NCBI GenBank assembly: GCA_024305405.1
Contig: JAKNDB010000010.1
Location: 1 to 15,409 of the forward strand
Origin: Dirofilaria immitis
Lineage: Eukaryota > Nematoda > Chromadorea > Rhabditida > Onchocercidae
Direction: 5' to 3'
Length of the DNA stretch: 15,409 nucleotides
In this document: piece after piece, positions 8,639-15,409 of the stretch
Numbering within the stretch: position 1 is the stretch's first letter
Layout: the number at the start of each line of letters is the position of its first letter
The notes under the pieces: generated by a model
Told to the model about the DNA's origin: nothing
The model's database searches: none
What the model saw: only the letters and a program-made list of their open reading frames with translations
Made by a program: the position numbers and the translations under genes

Positions 8639-9180
8639 TCGGGGTCTCCTGAATGCGAATTCGCGACATTAGAGGGACAGAGAAGTGCCTATTTCATGCC
8701 AGGACAAAGTGTTGATAATTATGGGAAAGGTAGTGCTGGAATTGGAGTTAGAACTGGAGCAGAAACTGGAGCTGTAAGGAATTAAGGCTACAAGTCACAG
8801 CTGGAGCTGGAGCAGAAGGAATCGGCCAGAAAAGTGCCTGTTTCATGCCAGCGCAAGGCGCAGCCGGCTATGGAAAAGGTGGAATTGGTGTTACAGCTGG
8901 ACTTGGAACGGAGGGGCAGAAAAGTACATATTTTTATATCAGAACAAAGTATTTTTGACTATGGGAAGGGTGGTGTTGGAACTGGAATTAAACCTAGAGC
9001 TGAGGCTGCAAGTGCAGTTGGAACTGCGGCTATAGCAGAAGGAATGGGCCAGAAAAGTGTTTATTTTATACCTGGTCAAGGTACTGGGACAGAGTTACAG
9101 TTGCAACTGGGACAGGGGATGGGCAACAGAAAACTGTCTATTTCAGCCTGGTCAAAGTTTCTGGACTGGTAGTCATATAG
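8639..9180 (+). pseudogene. Degenerate Gly-rich YFMP-repeat protein, right block
   Basis: Five copies of the repeat seen at 1841-2209 begin near 8675, 8825, 8914, 9046 and 9118. Copy one reads GQRSAYFMPGQSVDNYGKG, then GVRTGAETGAV and a stop. Copy two reads GIGQKSACFMPAQGAAGYGK. Copy three reads EGQKSTYF and then shifts frame. Copy four reads EGMGQKSVYFIPGQGTG. The last reads GQQKTVYFSLVK and ends at TAG 9178-9180. A 112-codon open frame (8834-9172) joins an out-of-frame first half to an in-frame second half, so it is not the real product. Spacing between cores varies (about 70 to 150 nt). The block opens after a possible acceptor at 8638. The copies keep more intact codons than the left block but still contain two stops and at least one frameshift. 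I do not recognise the protein family. Confidence 0.6.
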
Positions 9181-10220
9181 CTAATTTATTGTTAAAATCG
9201 ATTGCTCATTTCGCACTTGTTTCAAACATATTTTTCTATTAATCCTATTTCAAATTTCTTCCTTTCTTTCGTCTTTTTTTAAAAAAAAAGAGAAATCTAA
9301 AATATTATAAATATTTCGGGAATAATATAGGTTGTACTGAAATAGATCGTTAGTTTTGAAAAGTTGTAATATGCAAAATGCCGAAATTGCTAATCATTTT
9401 GTTCAGTTTCATATTTAAAAAAACAGCACGAAATGAATTAGATGAATATTGTGGCCAAATTTTGTTTGTGCAAATCATCACCATCATTATTGTTATTATT
9501 ATTATTGTCATCCTCATCATCATTATCATTGTTATCATCATTCCAATAAGTATTCTTCTTGAATGTTATCAGTACAATACTACATGATGTAATTATAAGA
9601 TTGTCTGGTAATCTTTATCAATCCTTGGTGACTATTCTTTTTCATTTCTTTCGAAATTTTGAGATTGAAGAAAAATTTCTGATTTTTTCTGAACTATTCT
9701 GTATTTTTATTCTCCAGCCTTAGTGCTGTTTTATTATTTTCTGAATAAAAAAATTAAAAATCATTCCTAGGAAGAGATGAAGTAGCAGTAATAGCCTGAA
9801 TAAGGTATTCTAAATTAGGAAATATAAAATTTTTTCTTTTTATTATTACATCATTTTTTTTTGATGGCTTACAACTGTATTGACATAGTTTAAATTTAAT
9901 TTTGACATGATTCCTGAAATTATTATTTTCTATTATTTCGTTTTTTTTTTTGGAAAAAGATTAGATTTTTCGAAATGGAAAGTGAGAAATTTCTATTATC
10001 GATGTGATGAATGTAATTTATAAAAGGAACGTTGATAATTTCAATATGTGTACGTTTCATTCAATATGACTCATTACAAGATTACTCACTAGATATATGA
10101 TAGTATAATTCAGTGATTTTGAAAAATATGCAAAATTGCAAAAAATGAAAAGTAATAGTTTATCAGATACAGCCAGATACAGCATGTTTTGTGAACTAAT
10201 GATGATATAATTTAAATCAG
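9181..10220. other. Intergenic AT-rich DNA
   Basis: No coding region can be supported. It contains a CTTTTTTTTAAAAAAAAAG tract near 9275-9292, a trinucleotide microsatellite, and several T runs of eight or more. The 60-70 codon open frames on both strands at 9350-9587 are translations of the microsatellite. Confidence 0.6.
9476..9545. repeat. Mixed (ATC)n/(ATT)n microsatellite
   Basis: A run of interleaved ATC, ATT and GTT/GTC triplets, for example CATCACCATCATTATTGTT followed by TCATCCTCATCATCATTATC. It keeps triplet register for about 70 bp, which produces artefact open frames rich in Ile or Met on the two strands. Confidence 0.85.
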
Positions 10221-10226
10221 TTTATT
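10221..10226 (-). promoter_or_regulatory. Poly(A) signal AATAAA
   Basis: AATAAA on the minus strand, 64 nt beyond the stop codon of the pepsin-like gene (10290-10292). The position suits the 3' end of that transcript. Confidence 0.6.
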
Positions 10227-10289
10227 CCGCTAATCTAGTCAATTAATCAATAAGTTTCAATTGAATTTCATTATTAAAATTACTGAAGG

Positions 10290-12616
10290 TTAATCGTAGA
10301 ATGATTGAGTGATCGGTGCGAAGTTAATGCGTTTATCACGTGGTTCCAACGTAACACAAAACTTATGGAAGAATGGTATTCCAAGTGCGACTGATTTATC
10401 CAAAATATTTTTATTTCTTCTGAATGCAAGTTCACATCGGTTATTGTTCTGGAAAATCAATTTGTATGATATTTATTCCTTAATGGATTAACGATGGAAA
10501 AGTTTTTTTCAGTCATTTAAAATCAAAATACTAAAGGAATATTTCGGCTACTAAAAATATTCCATTAAGAATTTATTCCGATTCTATGTTTATGAACTTA
10601 GTTACTATCGCTATGAATGGAATATGCATGAGAATAATGAATACAGAAATGAAAGCCTGGAATTTTTATTTTTGCTACTTTTTTCTCGGATATTTATTTC
10701 AAGAGATTATAAAGAATAAGAACTAACATCATGTTTGATAATGAAATGTTTTGATTCAATGGTGTAATTGTTCTCACGGGTTTGCAACACAAATGGTTCA
10801 AATGATTCGTTACAGTCTACCATATACTTCCCCGTTATCTCTATCTATCTGGAATATTTTCGTATTTAAAGGTAAAGTTAGTGAAGTTATGTGCGAGAAC
10901 TAACCTCTGCTTTGAGATTTCGAACAATTTGTTCCATGAATTTATGGGGAACACGAATATATGATTTGACGGTATGAGGATATGCAAAAATTTTCCACAA
11001 GTCATTTCTATAAGTTGCATTACCCATTTTGATGGATAAATATTCGAAATTATAACGATTTTTGGAATTAACAAGCGATTCATTTTTTTCATATTTCAAA
11101 TCGCACAACTTATCATTACGTCCACCAAGCGTTAGTACAGCTGTCTTATCAAGATCCTGCATTATATAAAGATTAATCTTAATAAAAATGGTATAGTTTA
11201 TGTTCATTGATACTTCTGATATAAAATTACATCAAGTTGACATCATGGGATAATTACAAATTTCTCTGAAATTAGCTAGAATTTAAATTTTTTAATTAAT
11301 GATAAAATTGAAGATTTGCCAATATGCGTCAAAAGTTTTTCATCAAAATATACGATCATCGTTCAGGTTTTATAATAATCCAGTTTTTATTCATATTCCG
11401 AACGAAATATGAAAATAGATCAGGATAATTTTCTTATTTTAGAAACATCATATTAATGAAGTGAAAAATATAAAATATTCTTACCAATGATGGTAATGCG
11501 ATAGTGATAATGGGATCAAACTGTTTATTTTGGATGGCCTCCCTTAGTGGATTATCCCCGATACTATAAATTCTTCGATAATTGGAGATGTTGGATGAGG
11601 ATGGTAAACTGAAAAGTCTTTCTACAATGCCATTAATATATATTATTGATAAACCAAATACTCCATCAATTTGTTGATAATCTTTTATTTCCGGCCAATT
11701 TAATATACTTAGTGTACCGAATGATGAATTTGTGAAATTTAAGCGCCCATTATTAGATGAACTGATCTGAAAAAGTAATTTTTGAAACTTCGAATTGCGA
11801 TTATTTGCAAGTATTATTATCAATGGATCTGTTAGACAAAATTCTTTCATCACAATGCTTTACTTAAGAAATTACTTTGAAAACTTTAATTGCCAATTGG
11901 AGTAAAATTAATGAAGCAATATCAATTATGATAAAATATTCATTTAATTATTAATTGTCTGTAAGATCAAAGAATCGGGAAAAATACCGAAATATGATCA
12001 TTCCACATTAGCATGGTAACTGATTTAGGACCACGATTTTCTATTCGCAAAGTCGGTGATACTGTAGTACAGGTATATGAATCTAGGTTTGAATATGCAG
12101 TTTTAGCACCGCACAATTGGTGTCTGCAATTTGTCGAAAATGATTTGAGTAAGTGTTAATTGATGATTTCAAAATTTAAAAACTTCATTTCATTTAACGA
12201 TCTATTATCTAAAAAATTTTTCGAATAATTTCTGTAAATCGCAAATTAATTTTGGACATGTGGAAAGAAAAAAGATAAACATACTTGGAAAAAATTCCGA
12301 CAACCCAAAGATATTTGCTTACAGTATCCAAAAGAACTGTGAATTCTTTTTCCGGACTACCTATCGTCAATTTTAGAGCATATCCAGTATGATCCTAAGC
12401 GAAATGTAATATATCAGATTGAACGGTAAAATTTGCTTAAAATAAAAATATTAGTTTTAATTGCAGCTAAAATAATAAGTATTTAATTTTACTTCATGAA
12501 ATAATTAAATGACATACTTCATTTTCGTTATAAACAGGTTGTAAATTCACATGATATTCAGCAAATGTTAGCGCTATTAGAGAAGTACAGAGGATGACTA
12601 TTAGTCTATCGTTCAT
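10290..12616 (-). CDS. Secreted pepsin-like (A1) aspartic pseudoprotease, 7 exons
   Basis: Exons: 12518-12616, 12285-12394, 11988-12123, 11485-11766, 10905-11156, 10728-10844 and 10290-10448. They join in consistent phase to 384 residues, the usual size for pepsin-family proteins. Donors are GTATGT, GTATGT, GTATTT, GTAAGA, GTTAGT, GTTAGT; acceptors include TTTTTCAG and TTTTCCAG. Residues 1-19 (MNDRLIVILCTSLIALTFA) form a signal peptide. Family features follow: YALKLTIGSPEKEFTVLLD (38-56), DTVS (56-59) with LWV, DGVFGLS (149-155), TLGGRNDKLC, KYMVDC (C304), CELAF (C337, 33 residues on, matching the usual pepsin C-terminal disulfide) and GIPFFHKF with INFAP at the end. Both active-site motifs are altered: DTG is DTV, and the second reads HTVKS (270-274) with His for Asp. 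The flap Tyr is not evident. Only about 18 residues separate signal and body, so a normal propeptide is missing. It is probably a secreted, non-catalytic homologue. An in-frame ATG exists upstream at 12715, and an AG at 12654-12655 may be a cis- or trans-splice acceptor before the chosen start. Confidence 0.85.
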
Positions 12617-12716
12617 CTTTCTTTCAAGAATTGACCAACTTTGAATGAAGTTTCTGAAGAGTTTGAAGGATAAAGAACAAGCAAGAATATAAACGTAAAG
12701 ACATAAAAGGATCATT

Positions 12717-14758
12717 CATTTTTAGAATAAACAAATTTCGTTATTCTCAAAAACGTATCTTTTCAAGAATCGTAACTTATGACTTAGATTTATTTATTGA
12801 TAATAGGAAGTTATTATTATTATTATTGATGGAATATTTTGCGTATTCTTGGCTTATTGAATAATTTTGAAGAAGTAAAGGAGTTTTAAGTTTTAATACT
12901 TTGGTTTTTAATACTCAAAAGAATGTCATGAGATTATATATTACATTTAATATGGAAAAACAATGAATTTGTAATAAATTCTTTAGATTATTTTGTTAAA
13001 ACTTGAAGTTAAAGAATCTATATTGTTGAAAACTTACCTGATTGCTTTAATTTTATCATTAATATTCTAGAATGATTATCTCTCGATAGACAAATCTTTG
13101 TTTTATAAAAATACACACATTAATAATTGACAATTTTTTCAATAGAAATACTAAGCTAACAGCTCTGATTTATTTCATGAGCAAACAATTACTATTCTCG
13201 ATTATTGTTCATTTCCTCAGAAAAATTACTAGTACTATCAGAATAATTACTAGGATCAATAATTCCTATTCATACTCGAAATAGCTCCGATACTTATTGA
13301 AGCTACTGAAATAAAGTCTGAAAAGCAACTTGAATAAGGAAATGAACTGAATTTCTTCTTGGCAGCAACATGGTATAAAGAAAAATTGAAGGAATTGAGC
13401 CAATGATTTCGGAGAGTAAAATTATTATGAATTGTTTTGAATTTGCTGTTCTGCTTATATATCATTTTTTAGCTAACTGATCTATGATATGAACAATTTT
13501 CATCCGATTAGCATTCTTCGGTCTGTCTGCAATCATCGAGATGAATTTGCATTTTTGAATAAAATTTTTATGCGACAATAATCCATTCACTGAAATATTC
13601 ACAATTTCACCATCTAATAAAATATAATAAAGAAATCTAAAAACTGAAAATTACCTGTAAAATTCATTAACTTGGAGCAATAATAATTGAACATTTACAT
13701 TGTAATACTGAATGTTTTTACCAAATTATGATGTGAATTTAACTAATCGAATTTATGAACGATAAAAATTGTGTATTGAATTTTGATATCACAATGTTTC
13801 ATAGATATTAACGTTACGCATATTGTAATCGTAATCAACAATTCTAAAAAGCAATGTTATTTTAAATATGTTTTGATACTTTCGTATTTTCAGCGTGTAT
13901 TATTTTCAATTTTTATAATCAATAAAATTTTATTTATTTTTTTTTGTTTTTCATTGATCTTTCAGAGATCAAATAATATTCGAGAAAGTTATTAACAGGT
14001 TTTTATAATGTCATAGTCTGATAAATGTAGTATATCAATTTACAAATTACTTCTTTAAAACATACTTCAACGGAATTATTTATGTTTTGCTAATTGATCA
14101 ATTTTTAATACTCTCTTTTTTTTGTACAACAAATTCATTTATTACTAAAATATGCATAAAGCTCTTTTCATTTATTTCAACATCATTTCCATAATCCTTA
14201 TGCCAAATAATCCTTAGAAACCTTTTTTTTTACAAGATTAATATTTTAATTTTTATTTGGAAATATTTGATTTTTATTTTATGTTCAAGCAATGTAATTT
14301 TAGAGCTTTAAGTTATTCAGAGCATTCATTCCAAGCCATGTTAATACGAGTAATTCGTTATTAAATAGTTGGAAAAATGAACAAATTACAAATAGATCGA
14401 ATTTTTTAGTAAACAAAAATTAAATAGTTCTAATCATTTAAATTTTATTAATTTCATTGTAGATGAATTGTTTCCTGAAATATGTTATGTTCGAATTAAT
14501 ATTTATTTCATTATTCTTTGATGATTTTGTAATTAGCGAAGATAGAAAAATGAAGAAATAAAGTAAGTTGGAATTAATTTTCATTGATAACTACGATTAG
14601 TTAGTTCATAACGATGAGCAAAATTAATTTAATTTATTAAATAATAAATGAGAAGACAGGAAATAAATAATATATGAAATGGGTAAAAAAACATAATGTG
14701 CATAATAAATCATTATTACTACCGACTAACTCAATCTTTTAAAAAATTATTTTTTCAG
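12717..14758. other. Intergenic region without a supported gene
   Basis: AT-rich DNA upstream of the pepsin-like gene. Open frames of about 70 codons at 13256-13465 (minus) and 13783-13995 (+) have no recognisable motif. A strong splice-donor-like CAG/GTAAGT lies on the minus strand at 13032-13040 and could belong to a 5' leader exon of the pepsin-like gene. An ATG at 14463 opens a short hydrophobic frame (MNCFLKYVMFELIFISLFF) that ends in TAA just before a GTAAGT at 14562-14567; it resembles a signal-peptide exon, but its phase does not fit the exon at 14759. Confidence 0.4.
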
Positions 14759-14942
14759 AATCCGAAAGAAACGACAATTTTTTGGAGGTTACGGCAGTTT
14801 TGTTGGGATTTCAGTTCCATTCTTCGGCATGCATTGGGGTTGTTTCGATTCATATCTATTTCCACATATGTGGAGCTATGGTCCACCTTTTTTTTGGTTA
14901 TGGTTCACCTTTTTTGGTTATGGTCCTATGTTTTATGGATAA
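14759..14942 (+). CDS. Candidate last exon of a Gly/aromatic-rich secreted peptide
   Basis: A strong nematode-type acceptor, TTATTTTTTCAG, ends at 14758. In the frame beginning at 14760 the exon reads IRKKRQFFGGYGSF, then VPFFGMHWGCFDSY, then WSYGPPFF and finally FFGYGPMFYG before TAA (14940-14942), 60 codons. Enrichment in Gly, Tyr, Phe and Trp and a dibasic KKR site before QFFGGYG resemble nematode short secreted Gly/Tyr-rich peptides of the nlp/cnc type, which are processed at basic sites. That is similarity of style, not proven homology. The 5' exon with a signal peptide was not identified. A longer ATG-initiated open frame in another register (14696-14974) runs through the acceptor and lacks this composition. 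Two near-identical 20-22 bp units with T8 and T6 runs sit in the second half. Confidence 0.4.
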
Positions 14943-15409
14943 CTAAGAGGGCTCCTTCGACTGATCTATCTTAATCAAACTCTGAAAAAAAAATGTCTAT
15001 TTTGGACCATCAATATATGTTTCATTTTATTTAAATTTATTGATTCAACTGATTGCTTCTTCTTTTCTGCTTATAACTTTTATTAAATTTTGTTTTGAAA
15101 TTAAAATTTTATAAAATTGGAATAACTAATCGTTGATTCATATATAAATAAGTATTGGAAGAGAAGTGGAAAATACATGTATAAGGCCGAAAATCGAACA
15201 AGTTTCATTAGCGGAAATTTCAACCAGTTCTAAACAAATTTAATATTGTTATTATTTTATTTTCTAAAAGCAAAACTGCATCATATTTTATTGTCATTTT
15301 TCTAATTAACCTGAAATTAGTTTACTTTTGCTGTAAGAATGATGCAAATTTTCGATTGATATGAACTGATATGCTTGCATATTCATTATCTAGTATTGCA
15401 GGTAATTAT
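14943..15409. other. AT-rich 3' flank, no gene seen
   Basis: No coding frame, RNA gene or repeat can be supported. It would include the 3' UTR of the preceding exon if that gene is real; no clear AATAAA lies close to its stop. Confidence 0.5.

Noticed and set aside
8834..9172. 112-codon open frame beginning MPVSCQRK
   Set aside because: Its first half is the Gly-rich repeat read out of frame and only the second half is in the repeat frame, so it is an artefact of a frameshift rather than a real product.
9350..9587. Met-rich and Ile-rich open frames on both strands
   Set aside because: They are translations of the ATC/ATT microsatellite.
12798..12803. TGATAA as an intestinal GATA-factor site upstream of the pepsin-like gene
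   Set aside because: The motif is too common in DNA this AT-rich to count as evidence.
13256..13465. 69-codon minus-strand open frame
   Set aside because: No family motif, low-complexity Ser/Phe-rich composition, and no supporting splice or start context.
14463..14567. Signal-peptide-like frame followed by GTAAGT as the first exon of the Gly/aromatic gene
   Set aside because: A TAA lies directly before the donor and the phase does not match the exon at 14759.
1..15409. CRISPR arrays, bacterial operons or prophage
   Set aside because: No regularly spaced repeats, ribosome binding sites or bacterial gene packing; introns and BEL/Pao sequence show a eukaryotic genome.

Overview
The window looks like nuclear DNA of a nematode. 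It is very AT-rich, and one gene can be assembled from exons bounded by GT donors and TTTTCAG or TTCCAG-type acceptors, with introns of about 60 to 330 nt. It also carries a decayed BEL/Pao LTR retrotransposon. There is no bacterial gene layout. A spirurid or filarial-type nematode is my guess from composition only, not a proven assignment.

Layout from left to right. Positions 1-1840 are AT-rich and I see no gene. Positions 1841-2209 hold degenerate copies of a Gly-rich coding repeat (core QKSxYFMPxQ then GYGKGG) on the + strand. Positions 2210-8101 are a BEL/Pao element on the minus strand with two LTRs of about 190 bp, a candidate primer binding site, and gag, protease, reverse transcriptase, RNase H and integrase in canonical order, all broken by stops and frameshifts. 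A second LTR-like insert of about 498 bp (4376-4873) sits inside its pol region. Next come a possible short terminal exon (8156-8256, +) and a second block of the Gly-rich repeat (8639-9180, +), also broken.

Positions 9181-10220 are intergenic with a trinucleotide microsatellite. Positions 10290-12616 hold the best gene in the window: a seven-exon minus-strand gene for a secreted pepsin-like (family A1) protein of 384 residues. Its splice phases agree throughout, but its two catalytic motifs are altered (DTV-S at the first, HTVKS at the second), so it is probably a catalytically dead pseudoprotease. Positions 12717-14758 show no convincing gene. Positions 14759-14942 (+) are a candidate last exon of a small Gly/aromatic-rich secreted peptide with a basic KKR site. 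The rest is AT-rich.

The genes do not form a pathway. The window reads as a gene-poor region where a retrotransposon landed in or beside a tandem-repeat protein gene, next to a diverged secreted protease homologue. The points most worth a second look are the pseudoprotease with its tandem splice acceptor, the nested LTR-like insert that lies in register with the pol frame, the perfect hairpin in the reverse transcriptase relic, and the unidentified YFMP repeat family.
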